A DNA stretch of 64,000 nt from Pilasporangium apinafurcum (Eukaryota > Oomycota > Peronosporomycetes > Pythiales > Pythiaceae), in contig BCKE01000056.1 of assembly GCA_001600495.1 (NCBI GenBank), forward strand, positions 169,216 to 233,215, in the 5' to 3' direction. A model generated the notes under the pieces. That model was given only the letters and a program-made list of their open reading frames with translations, was not told the DNA's origin and did not search any database. Below are positions 31,201 through 40,970 of this stretch, in pieces (position 1 is the stretch's first letter; the number at the start of each line of letters is the position of its first letter). The position numbers and the translations under genes are program-made.

Positions 31201-32071
31201 TGGTGGAGCGTCAACATACTTTGGTGATTCGAAAACTGCGTTCAGTTCTGGGTCCAAGATTAAGGCGTTGCGTGACCGCGTGGTACCAATTGATTCATTT
31301 GATGAAGGTGGCCTACGACCTGCTAAAGTTGAAGGCAAACTCGAGTTCCAGGATATCGCATTCCGATATCCAACACGACCAGAAGTAACCGTATTGAAGA
31401 ATTATAACTTGACAATTGAGGCTGGGCAAACCGTTGCGTTTTGTGGCCCCAGTGGCGGTGGTAAAAGTACATGCATTTCGCTCATTGAACGGTTCTATGA
31501 CCCGGTTCGTGGTCGTGTCTTACTCGATGGCAACAATTTGAAGGATCTCAACCTGCACTGGCTGCGCAGTCAAATTGGATTGGTCGGTCAAGAACCAACA
31601 CTCTTTATTGGCACCATCGCTGACAACATCGCTTATGGTCTAGAAACGGCACCAACACAAGAAGAGATTGAAGCGGCTGCCAAGATGGCAAATGCACACG
31701 ACTTTATCACACAATTTCCCGATGGATATCAGACCCAAGTCGGTATGAAAGGTGAACAGTTGTCTGGTGGTCAGAAACAACGTATTGCTATCGCTCGTGC
31801 GATCTTGAAGAACCCTAACATCTTATTGTTGGACGAAGCGACGAGTGCTTTGGACTCAGAGAGTGAAAAGGTGGTGCAGGAAGCGTTGGACAAGGTGGTT
31901 GCACTGAAGCGTCGTACGACGATCATTATCGCTCATCGCTTGTCGACAATCCGTAAAGCGGACAAGATTTGTGTGGTCAGTGGTGGTAAGATTGCTGAAC
32001 AAGGCACGCACTCGGAACTGCTTGCCCATAGAGGTATTTACGCTAATCTGGTGGAGTCAGCGTCGTCTTAG
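28205..32071 (+). CDS. P-glycoprotein-type full ABC transporter (ABCB/MDR), copy C
   Basis: A 1288-residue exporter with TMD1-NBD1-TMD2-NBD2. The N-terminal tail is very lysine-rich (KKKSKKKKKDEEGDK), as expected for a cytosolic end. NBD1 Walker A GASGGGKST begins at residue 442 and NBD2 GPSGGGKST at 1081; both have LSGGQKQR, LDEATSALD and IAHRLSTIR, so both ATP sites look functional. The ATG at 28205 is in context GCGCAATGG. The TMDs and NBD1 are closest to copy A (5445), but from about 31361 to 32042 the DNA is almost identical to copies B and D and to the truncated copy, so its NBD2 is of mosaic origin. A shorter shared tract in NBD1 lies around 29757-29856. No introns. Substrate unknown. 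Confidence 0.95.
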   Translation: MEEKKPLADGDYHRVETPRAVHLQVDEPTSGKFEKKDTASDSDGSTTGYDSDGNKKKSKKKKKDEEGDKPAFKFSDLYRFATPMDKLLLFTGIVTAGLNGALFPLMAIVFGNVLTGFTDPVDLDAINRAALDYLLIAIFLFFTDYISYVSFYTTAERQMKALRGAALRHMLYLDITWYDGNDPLQLSSRLTGDTVKIKDGMGQKLGDAVKFFVQFVTGFIIGFAQGWDITLVMACVMPIVSLSLGWLITTMRAKSEWAQKVYAKAGAVAEETLGSIRTVASLNGEKRAIASFEEHTKEAEKENISLHRVVSWVFGMFIGSVWVMYSIGLWYGGHKVSQGNMTPGEVFTAFFAVMMGTGALAQISPNITSVSQAAGAATAIFKILDTPSVIDASKDEGIIPDTCEGKIEAIDLHFTYPSRPEAPILVNYNVTIEAGQTVAFAGASGGGKSTLIALLERFYDPSAGQLLLDGRDVKTLNIKWLRSQIGLVSQEPVLFATTIFENIAAGGKDITREQAIEAAKLANAHTFIMSLPENYDTLVGEKGVSLSGGQKQRVAIARAIVREPKILVLDEATSALDAESEKVVQAALNDLMAKTKMTTLVIAHRLSTIRHADKIVVLNEGHIVEDGTHDELLAIENGIYNNMYTIQQLRSKEEEEAAAEAAGERAELARHSSFVSTKTDISVSDVEKNELDTPPFGMGDMFRLSRPEKKYFYLGLLGCLVSGISMPGSALLVSAIITAMTEKYSQYKQTNDHDYLDKLYDDVMIYGILYLVGAAVIVVFTWMQSYAFKYIAEKLTTRLRNINFSSLCRQNVGFFDEKTHATGALTADLSTNATKVALLSGDSQARVFQAVFTLVAALVISFGFGSWLLSLIMLAILPLLLLGHYFRMNQIMGKKAISDELAVPGAHASEVLSNIRTVVSLGIEKSSADKFVDLLEEPMRKGKTEAQINGVALGFSSFIMMATYSLIFWYGAKLVNNGDITFGQLIKTLMAIMMSIQGVGGASTYFGDSKTAFSSGSKIKALRDRVVPIDSFDEGGLRPAKVEGKLEFQDIAFRYPTRPEVTVLKNYNLTIEAGQTVAFCGPSGGGKSTCISLIERFYDPVRGRVLLDGNNLKDLNLHWLRSQIGLVGQEPTLFIGTIADNIAYGLETAPTQEEIEAAAKMANAHDFITQFPDGYQTQVGMKGEQLSGGQKQRIAIARAILKNPNILLLDEATSALDSESEKVVQEALDKVVALKRRTTIIIAHRLSTIRKADKICVVSGGKIAEQGTHSELLAHRGIYANLVESASS

Positions 32072-33865
32072 TCAACTGGTGTTTCATTGACGTTGTTACA
32101 GAGAGTAGTAGAAGTTCTAGATGGAATTGGGTGGGATATGTTTTCATACATTACAAAACAAGTTGCATGCTGAGATTAAGTGTTATCTGTGTGCTCATTT
32201 TTGTGTATTCAAGCAAGACGGAGTGATTTCTCAACGCTATTTTCATCAATTGAAATTGATCTATCAGGTATGAGGCTGCCGTTATCAAAACTCGAAAATC
32301 TACACAGTTCATCGAACAAAGAGAGTATCTGCCCGAATAGAGTTCATGTTCCAGACGGACCAATTGGTCACACGAACAAGTCATTGCTGGAATTATTTTA
32401 TGGAATAATAGTTCGCGAATTGTCTAACATCAACTGCAGAACTTGATTGCGTGTGCTACTACACTAAAAAATTTTTGACATCGTTCTACATTTTTAGTCG
32501 ATGCGATGACCACGAAATAAACTGCACCTGTGGTCATAAGGGGCAACTGTCCCAAATTCCCTAGTTTAAGGCGGCATACTATGGTTTCAACTAATGAAAA
32601 CGTAACTCCGTGAACACGGCTATGCTCCCTTTCCTGTCACCATCCGTGTCTTTGTACACTCCTGAACAGTTAAGATGGTCAACTGAGCTAAATACGGACG
32701 TTGGATAAGACAAAGAGCAATGGCAGTTCCAATAATGACATCCATACACAGAATTATCCAAGGTCAACCCGCCATTATTATACCAATCCAGAGAATGGTC
32801 ACGACATCCATGAGTAGCAAACTGGAGGCGCTTGACTAAGACTTCGTCCTTGTATCAATGCTGAGGAGAGCAGTGAGATCAGAGTAGCTATTACACATAC
32901 GAAATTTAATCTGTCTATGGTGGGGACATGTGTCTAGTCTGGAGAACATCAACTGTATTTTCGAATACAGCACCCCTGTCGTCCACACAAGTCAACTCGC
33001 TTTGTGTAATGATTGTTTCAATGTATATCACACCGACGTGGCACAAATAGATGGCTCTCTGATCCTTCAAGACTGTTATGGGCAATCCACAAGCTTCTCC
33101 TTGAAAGGCTAGTCTGTCAATTTCCACGTTCTTTCTACTAGATGACCGTTCATCAGCATTCATTTTTTTTGCAAACATAAGCTGGATTTGCTTAAGTATA
33201 GTTCATGTTTGATTGGGATGCTGATTTTGATGGCGCAAAAAGCTGCTCAACTATATTGTTGGTTCAAAGCGAGAATGTTTGGCAAGATTATCTTCCGATT
33301 TTTCAGTAATGCACCAACATTCTCAGTCATATCCTACATTCCAGAGTTCTTACATACATTCTTCGATCGGCAGAAGAAAAATGGAAGGATGTGCTCAAAA
33401 AACGTATGACGAAAATTCCAAGGAGATGCAAGGATTATCCATCACTGCTAGACAACACATGACGAACGAATGATCTAAATCCATTAGAGAGTGGGGATTC
33501 ACCTATGACTCCATCGCCCTTTTGGAAGAGTGAGGTACCCAACAACCAACAGCACCACACCCATCAACTGTATCTCAAGACATCAAATTAATTAATCTTC
33601 CACTGACAAATGGATATCCAATACCACAACTGTGGAAAGAAACCGCGAATTGTAGTCACATCGCAAATCAGCAATAATGAGATGACAGTGTCCATAGAGT
33701 GTTGGTACTTGCCGATAATATCGGCACGAGTTCATCACTGGAACGAGAATATTGGAACTGCAAGCCAACATTCTCTCGCTCTCCTCCTCTCTCTGGTAGC
33801 TGCTCTCCCCTTTCCCTTCATCCAACCGGTAACCTCCCCCACCCATTGGTTTGTGTTGATTCCAA
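32072..33865. other. Intergenic; possible decayed transposon sequence
   Basis: No intact gene. Around 33372-33440 one frame reads EEKWKDVLKKRMTKIPRRC, which resembles the C-terminal end of Tc1/mariner-type transposases, but it is too short for a firm call. The rest holds only short frames. Confidence 0.3.
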
Positions 33866-33883
33866 TTTCATTTACCAATTTTC
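33866..33883 (+). promoter_or_regulatory. Inr-like oomycete core promoter
   Basis: TTTCATTTACCAATTTTC closely fits the oomycete initiator GCTCATTYYNCAWTTT. It lies about 60 bases upstream of the ATG of the ABC gene at 33943, the usual spacing for short oomycete leaders. Confidence 0.55.
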
Positions 33884-33942
33884 GTTTTAGTACCGCAACC
33901 ATTGTCTTCTCCTTCGTTCGTCTTTGGTTTGTTTGACTGCTA

Positions 33943-36900
33943 ATGGATCTACCGCCACGAACAAATGAGGAGTTTCCCGACAAGGTGACAACCACATCAG
34001 ATCACCAATACGTGGCCGTTATTACCCCTCGCTCCAATAGCAAGAAAAACTCGGGCAATGATGGTGAAAACTCAACCTCTCATGATGAGATCAAGAAAGA
34101 AGCAGCCCCTACTGTCCCGCTCTCGGCCTTGTACCGTTTTGCAACTCCATTGGACAAGCTCTGCATAGTGATCGGCATCGTGTGCGCCGGGATTTTCGGA
34201 GCATTGTTCCCAGGGATGGCATTAGTGTTTGGAGATGCGATCGATGCCTTCACCGAAGCAGACGGTGGCGTCAATAGAGACGCTGTAAATAATGCGGCTT
34301 TGTATTTCTTCCTGATCGCTATTGCATTGTTTGTAACCGATTACGTGGCCTATGTGCTTTTCGCGCTCACATCGGAGCGACAGATGAAAGCATTGCGGCA
34401 TGAAGCGCTGCAACATATGCTTTATTTGGACATCAGTTGGTACGACAGTCACGATGCCTTGCAACTCTCGAGTCGATTGACAGGTGATACAGTCAAGATC
34501 AAGGATGGTATGGGTCAGAAATTAGGGAATGCCATCAAGTATTTTTGTCAGTTCTTGGCGGGATACATCCTCGGCTTCGTGCGAGGCTGGGAGATGAGCT
34601 TGATTATGGCTTGTGTGATGCCTTTCATGGCTATTTCGCTAGCGTATTTGCTCAAGATCTTGCAACAGCGATCGGAATACTCGCAGAAAATGTATGCTGA
34701 AGCCGGTGCAGTCGCGGAAGAAACACTAGGCTCCATTCGCACAGTTTCTTCGTTGAACGGTGAGAAGCGCGCCATTGACAAGTACAATGCCAAGGCTTTA
34801 GTTGCCGAGAAGGAGAATATTGAGTTGGGCAAGTATACGTCGATAGTGTTTGGACTATTTGTCGGGAGTATCTGGGTCATGTACGCCGCTGGTCTGTGGT
34901 ATGGTGGCTCGAAAGTTGCGGATAACGAAGCGTCTCCGAACGAAGTGTTCCAAGCGTTCTTTGGGATTTTAATTGGGACGTTTTCGCTTGCGCAGATTTC
35001 ACCGAATATCAATGCTGTCGCCGAAGCGAAAGGTGCTGCTGCTGAATTGTACAAGATCTTGGACACTATGTCTGCTATTGATGCTTCAAAAGACGATGGG
35101 ATTATTCCGGAGTCATGCGAAGGAAAAATCGAGGCTATCAATATCAATTTCACCTACCCAAGTCGACCAGATGCTCAGATCTTGAAAAACTACAATGTCA
35201 CGATCGAAAGTGGACAGACTGTTGCCTTTGTTGGTGCTAGTGGTGGTGGCAAGAGTACATTGATTGCACTACTAGAGCGATTCTATGATCCAACCAGTGG
35301 TACATTGCTCCTTGACGGACGTGATATCAGCACGCTCAACGTTAATTGGCTTCGTTCACAGATTGGGTTGGTGTCACAGGAACCCGTACTGTTTGCCAAG
35401 TCTATTCATGAAAACATTGCTTCTGGAGGTGAGAATGTGACGCGTGAACAAGTGATTGAAGCAGCAAAATTGGCGAATGCACACACATTCATCATGTCTC
35501 TACCAGAAAACTACGATACGTTGGTGGGTGAGAAGGGTGTTTCTCTCTCTGGTGGACAGAAACAACGTGTTGCGATCGCTCGTGCCATCGTTCGTGAGCC
35601 AAAGATTCTGGTGTTGGATGAAGCCACCAGCGCTTTGGATGCAGAGAGTGAACGTATTGTGCAAGCTGCATTGAATGATTTAATGGACAAGACACACATG
35701 ACGACGTTGGTGATCGCACATCGACTGAGTACTGTGCGTCGTGCGGATAAGATTGTGGTTTTGTCTGGTGGATGTGTTGTCGAAGAAGGACCGCATGATC
35801 AATTAATGACTATTGAGAACGGTGTCTATCAGAACTTGTACGCGATTCAAGAAGAGAGAACACAGAAAGAAATGGATTCCTCTACAGATGATATCGATGA
35901 CTTTACGAGTCTGCCTGAGTCGTCAACACAAATGCTTCGTCAGACGAGCAGCTACTCAGTGAGCAGCGACAAAGTCGAAGACCGTGTAACTACAGAAGAT
36001 GATGATGAAGTGCCGAAATCTCACGTTGGACTACTCAAGATCCTCTCGTTTAGCCTCCCGGAAAAGATGTACTTTATCGTGGGTATGATTGCATCTGCGA
36101 TTGGTGGGTTCAGCATGCCAATTGCCGCGATTTTACTCAGTGAAATGATAGTTACTATGACGGCCAAATATGCCACATATCAAGCCAACCAAGATGAAGC
36201 CATATTGGACGATTTGTCGGATGATGTCATGCTGTATGGGTTGTGCTACCTTGCTGGCGCGGTTATCATTTCCTTTGATGTGGCTGTGCAACAATACTGT
36301 TTCAAGTATATGGCCGAGAAATTGACGTCACGACTGCGAGACATTCATTTCACAGCACTTTGTCGACAGAATATAGCATTTTTCGATGAAAAATCGCACG
36401 CAACGGGGGCATTAACGGCCGACCTATCCACGCATGCGACCAAAGTTGCGCTTGTCTCGGGCGAATCACTGGGACGAGTCATTCAGGCGATTTTCACATG
36501 CGTCGCTGCTGTGACCATCTCGTTTTCCATGGGGAGTTGGCTGCTGACGCTGATCATGATGGCAGTGTTCCCACCTCTGGTGCTCGCGAATGCCATTCAC
36601 ATGGAAGATATGCGCGGTAATGCCGGTGGGTTATCGGATGAACTCGCAGAAGTAGGTGCCCATGCCTCGGAAGCATTGAGTAACATTCGCACGGTGGCAT
36701 CGCTTGGACTGGAAAGACCGATTTCTGCTACGTTTTCGAGGTTATTGGACGCGCCAGTCAAGAGTGGCCATCGTCAAGCTAGGCTCAATGGCTTGTTGAT
36801 TGGTTTTAGCTCATTTATCTTGTTTGCGGCATATGCACTGGCATTCTGGTACGGTGGGAAACTCGTGGATCAACGTGACATCTCCTTTTCGGAAATGATG

Positions 36901-37809
36901 CGCAGCTTGATGGCATTCATGCTGGCCGCGCAAGATGTGGGCAGCGCAGCGACATTTATCAGTGATTCCGCAAATGCGTTCAAGTCTGCCGATGGGATTC
37001 TTAATTTACGTGACCGCAAAGTACCTATTGATTCCTTTAGTGAAGCCGGAAGGAAAATTGCGAGAGTAGAAGGCAAAATTGAGTTCAAGAACATCACATT
37101 CCGATATCCAACACGACCAGAAGTAACCGTATTGAAGAATTATAACTTGACGATCGAAGCAGGGCAAACCGTTGCGATCTGTGGCCCCAGTGGCGGTGGT
37201 AAAAGTACATGCATTTCGCTCATTGAACGGTTCTACGATCCTATTCAGGGCCAGATTCTTTTAGATGGCGTCGACACGAGGGAGCTAAACTTGAACTGGC
37301 TGCGCAGTCAAATTGGATTGGTCGGTCAAGAACCAACACTCTTTATTGGCACCATCGCTGACAACATCGCTTATGGTCTAGAAACGGCACCAACACAAGA
37401 AGAGATTGAAGCGGCTGCCAAGATGGCAAATGCACACGACTTTATCACACAATTTCCCGATGGATATCAGACCCAAGTCGGTATGAAAGGTGAACAGTTG
37501 TCTGGTGGTCAGAAACAACGTATTGCTATCGCTCGTGCGATCTTGAAGAACCCTAACATCTTATTGTTGGACGAAGCGACGAGTGCTTTGGACTCAGAGA
37601 GTGAAAAGGTGGTGCAGGAAGCGTTGGACAAGGTGGTTGCACTGAAGCGTCGTACGACGATCATTATCGCTCATCGCTTGTCGACAATCCGTAAAGCGGA
37701 CAAGATTTGTGTGGTCAGTGGTGGTAAGATTGCTGAACAAGGCACGCACTCGGAACTGCTTGCCCATAGAGGTATTTACGCCAAGCTGGTTGCCCAGACC
37801 ATCAACTAG
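33943..37809 (+). CDS. P-glycoprotein-type full ABC transporter (ABCB/MDR), copy D
   Basis: A 1288-residue exporter with TMD1-NBD1-TMD2-NBD2. Walker A is GASGGGKST from residue 431 in NBD1 and GPSGGGKST from 1081 in NBD2 (preceded by AIC where the other copies have AFC). LSGGQKQR, LDEATSALD and IAHRLST are present twice, so both sites look active. The ATG at 33943 follows an Inr-like element by 60 bases. The gene is a mosaic. Its TMDs resemble copy B with many differences. Its NBD1 DNA at 35031-35840 appears the same as copy B. Its last 700 bases match copy C, including the phrase EQGTHSELLAHRGIYA. TMD2 (about residues 690-1000) is the most diverged part and may set substrate choice. No introns. 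Confidence 0.95.
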   Translation: MDLPPRTNEEFPDKVTTTSDHQYVAVITPRSNSKKNSGNDGENSTSHDEIKKEAAPTVPLSALYRFATPLDKLCIVIGIVCAGIFGALFPGMALVFGDAIDAFTEADGGVNRDAVNNAALYFFLIAIALFVTDYVAYVLFALTSERQMKALRHEALQHMLYLDISWYDSHDALQLSSRLTGDTVKIKDGMGQKLGNAIKYFCQFLAGYILGFVRGWEMSLIMACVMPFMAISLAYLLKILQQRSEYSQKMYAEAGAVAEETLGSIRTVSSLNGEKRAIDKYNAKALVAEKENIELGKYTSIVFGLFVGSIWVMYAAGLWYGGSKVADNEASPNEVFQAFFGILIGTFSLAQISPNINAVAEAKGAAAELYKILDTMSAIDASKDDGIIPESCEGKIEAININFTYPSRPDAQILKNYNVTIESGQTVAFVGASGGGKSTLIALLERFYDPTSGTLLLDGRDISTLNVNWLRSQIGLVSQEPVLFAKSIHENIASGGENVTREQVIEAAKLANAHTFIMSLPENYDTLVGEKGVSLSGGQKQRVAIARAIVREPKILVLDEATSALDAESERIVQAALNDLMDKTHMTTLVIAHRLSTVRRADKIVVLSGGCVVEEGPHDQLMTIENGVYQNLYAIQEERTQKEMDSSTDDIDDFTSLPESSTQMLRQTSSYSVSSDKVEDRVTTEDDDEVPKSHVGLLKILSFSLPEKMYFIVGMIASAIGGFSMPIAAILLSEMIVTMTAKYATYQANQDEAILDDLSDDVMLYGLCYLAGAVIISFDVAVQQYCFKYMAEKLTSRLRDIHFTALCRQNIAFFDEKSHATGALTADLSTHATKVALVSGESLGRVIQAIFTCVAAVTISFSMGSWLLTLIMMAVFPPLVLANAIHMEDMRGNAGGLSDELAEVGAHASEALSNIRTVASLGLERPISATFSRLLDAPVKSGHRQARLNGLLIGFSSFILFAAYALAFWYGGKLVDQRDISFSEMMRSLMAFMLAAQDVGSAATFISDSANAFKSADGILNLRDRKVPIDSFSEAGRKIARVEGKIEFKNITFRYPTRPEVTVLKNYNLTIEAGQTVAICGPSGGGKSTCISLIERFYDPIQGQILLDGVDTRELNLNWLRSQIGLVGQEPTLFIGTIADNIAYGLETAPTQEEIEAAAKMANAHDFITQFPDGYQTQVGMKGEQLSGGQKQRIAIARAILKNPNILLLDEATSALDSESEKVVQEALDKVVALKRRTTIIIAHRLSTIRKADKICVVSGGKIAEQGTHSELLAHRGIYAKLVAQTIN

Positions 37810-38756
37810 AAGAACTTTGCATATTCCGCTTTTTTATGTGATCATATCCTAATATTATGCTAAATCGATACAGAATACGCTTAGCATTTTGGTGCATAGT
37901 ATCAATTCACATCCTCTATCTCACCCCGGAATGTAAGAAAGCTGAATGTAAGGCTAAGTATCAGGGGAATGTGCTCAGACGATAATAGAATGGGATCGAC
38001 TAGTTAGATGGCAATGTTAAGCGCTGAGTGGTCTCCAAGAGCATTCAATCTCGGCTGTATGATGAAGAAATGGATCCAGATGGTAACATCAGCGATTATT
38101 TTGATAAGAGCAGCCTGATGACAAATTTGTTCATGTTCTTGTGAAATTACCAGAGGAAGAGACGATATCGGGAGCAACAACGCGATCGATGTGAAAGTGA
38201 AAGCTTTCTTTTCATGAATTGCTTATGTGCTTCACTTTTCATTGCTTCATCCAATCCTGCCAACCTACATTCTGTTGATGCAAGTGTTGCCTGTTTCAAT
38301 ATCCGTTCCGGTAGCTACAATGGTGGTCAGTAAAGTTTGATTTGACGTGATGGAGACAACTCTGTCATCTTTATGCTTTCTCTACTACTCGCCTCTAAAT
38401 TTGCTAATGGAATGGATGACCACCGCTCTTTGGTGTCTGCTTTTTCTTCATTTTGGCTCATGTGGCATTGACTTGCTATGCTATTCAAACACCAAAACGC
38501 ATTGGTGGCAATGTATTGCTTCACATCATCGATGGAAGGATCTTGGGCGAAATGATTGTTCATTGGTCACATCAAAACTTGGTCTTTTACAATTAACCAT
38601 CTCATAGCTCTGAATAACGAATTTTTGCGGTGTTTTAGATAAGATTAACCCATCGATACTAAAGGATAAACTGGTCTTTCCTCTCCTATCCTTGCATTTC
38701 CCTTTTTGATACGCAGCACCAAATGCCAAAGAGCACTATCCACCTTGCAGGCAAAC
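37810..38756. other. Intergenic; leader of the GT-B gene at the 3' end
   Basis: No gene recognised. A weak retroelement-like phrase near 38060-38190 is discussed among rejected items. The final 60 bases form the leader of the next gene. Confidence 0.35.
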
Positions 38757-40466
38757 ATGGCGCGCTTCTCTTCTCCCATTCACCACCCGTTCTGGGGGTT
38801 CAGCAATCGTGCACTGTCGCTATTGCTTGGACTGCTCATTCTTCTAGTCTTATGGACGCTTTGTACGGAGTTTGTCGCGATTTTCATGGACCCAGATGAA
38901 TGGGACGACGGTCATCGTGTCGAATACAGTTATCCTTCTGATCTGATGGCCACAGACTGGTCTACACGGATATCAGAGCAGGAATTGGTGCATCTTAGCG
39001 TATTGCATCGCGCATGTGTGAACAATAAAGAGAGCGTCATCCCGTGGCATTTCGGTCGTGACACAAACGACAACAAACAACCAGCTGAGCATGCGCTGAT
39101 CAACTCCAGTGACCCAAACATTCTCGAGAAGATCCGAACGTGTCCAGACATTGACGTGTTCTTATCAGCTCAGGAAAGGAGCTTTGGGTACTGCGAAGAT
39201 GCAATGGCGTATACGAAATGTAAGTGTAGTGTCGCTTATATCGATTATTTTGCTTGTCTAGGCTTTCTGTGTGGATTGATCTTTCAAATTGCTGTATTTT
39301 GAGCAGTTTTAAAAGCACGCTTGCTGCCGAAATGGGTTATGACGATGTCCTTTTACGATGAAGTACTCGGTCGCAACGTGACATACCACGAACTCTGTCC
39401 CAATACACCCATGATCTTCTTCAATCACTACTGGAAGGGCATCCCTGATGCTCCTGATTGGCCCAAGACTAAGATGTTGTATCTGATGCCCAACATCGAA
39501 ATGTATGAGCTTGTCGCGGAGCATTACTGGCGTGCGGACGTTATACTCTGCAAGAGTGCGATTTGTGCACGGTACCTGAAGAAATGGTACAAACAGGAAG
39601 GCAATCCAAGGAACACGCGAGTCTTTTTCACGAGACACACAACATCCAATGTCGCATTGGAATTAAAGTCGATGCTGGGAAAAGAAGCAAAACATTTGAA
39701 GCCCAAGGATTTTTCGCATGTCGAATTCGTGCATACTGCGGGGTCGAGGTAAGGAAAATTAGGCTATATTTGCGTATGGAAATGTATTTTCAAAGATTCA
39801 ACACTCCTGCTTTGTCTCCGTAGCATTCAGAAAGGCACAGCGCGCATTTTAATGTGCTGGCTTACCCGTCCAGACTATCCGCCACTGCATATCTATATCG
39901 ACCAAAGCTTATACAAAGGAGCGTTTGCTGAACGATACGATGATCTCATCTACGACAGCAAAAACATTCATCTTCACACAGGAAGATTGAACGCGACCGC
40001 GTTTGGTAAAGTCATCGTCGAGTCCTCTTTTTTCCTGTGCCCAAGCATTCAGGAAGGTTATGGTCACTACATCAATCAAGCACGGGCTGGCAAAGGACTA
40101 ATCGTTACCACAGACGTGGAACCGATGAATGAATTGATCACACCATCCTCCGGGGTCTTGGTGCGGGCGAGGAGGACGACCCACAAGGAGCAGTTTCTTG
40201 GTGGCAAATCCCCCCTGGAGTATGCACTGAAAAATGTACCTGGATTTGTCGCTAATTTTCGAGGCAGTGATGTGTGTGAAGCGGTGGATACCATTATCAA
40301 TAGAATGTCACCAGTTGAGCGGCAGCGGCGTGCAGAGAAAGCATACCAGCAATACTACTATGACACAATCTTCTTTGCCCAAAAGATGCAGGACTTGCTA
40401 GAATTTTCGCGAGTTCAGACTTCTCCCCATCTTCGCCATAGAAATGAAGCGCCTTTTGATCAATAA
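38757..40466 (+). CDS. Membrane-anchored GT-B glycosyltransferase-like protein, paralogue 1
   Basis: Three exons by splice consensus and phase: 38757-39219, 39307-39748, 39824-40466 (introns of 87 and 75 bp), encoding 515 residues. A short cytosolic N-terminus is followed by one hydrophobic helix (LSLLLGLLILLVLWTL), so it is a type II membrane protein, probably of the Golgi or ER. The lumenal part has NHYWKGIPDAPDWPKTK and YLMPNIEMYELVAEHYW. The C-terminal half has SFFLCPSIQEGYGHYINQAR then GLIVTTDVEPMNELI, resembling the nucleotide-sugar site of GT1/GT4-type GT-B enzymes, although the second Glu of the classical E-x7-E motif is replaced. The ATG at 38757 (AAACATGG) is preferred over upstream in-frame codons. 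Two paralogues at 50.9-55 kb share both intron positions and phases. Donor and acceptor sugars are unknown. Confidence 0.75.
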
Positions 40467-40970
40467 ATGATGTCCTCGGATGCTCCGACCCGCAACAGGA
40501 CGTTTGAAATACGCTGGATGATAAGAACGACAAAATTTTGGTGTGGCTGACAATCGCTGGGCGGCCTCATGTTGGTTAGTGCGCACTGCGCCATCATTTT
40601 TTACCAGTCTATTGCAGCTCGTGCTCTATTGTGACAGTGAAAAGCAAATATTGAGTATGCAGCTTGCGGTGCGATCGATAGCCACTCTCCATATGAATCC
40701 TTCCTGTCTAATGGCTGTTCGATTTGAAGGAATAAGCCGTTCGTGTATTATTGTCGCGTTTGTGTCTGTTTACGGTTGTTGGTTACGTTGGATGAAATTG
40801 CATCGGTTCTCGTTGCATGTCCTATTTTCATCTCATTCGTAGCTCGAGTGGGCGAGCTGTTTGATGAATGAAGTCAATGAACGCACTTGAACCGATATAA
40901 ATGTTATAACGCCGCCAACGCAAGACAGGCAAAATTCCGTCAACGCTGTTGCCGTCGACAGTAGGAAACG
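40467..40970. other. Intergenic / leader region
   Basis: About 500 bases between the glycosyltransferase stop and the WD40/EF-hand gene start; no further gene recognised. Confidence 0.35.

Noticed and set aside
33372-33440. KKRMTKIPRRC, similar to the C-terminal end of Tc1/mariner transposases
   Set aside because: About 20 residues in one frame with nothing recognisable around it; left as a remark in the intergenic entry.
38030-38190. Short phrase resembling the gag region of Copia-type LTR elements
   Set aside because: Too short and degraded for a firm call; if real it is only a small broken fossil with no ends or other parts visible.
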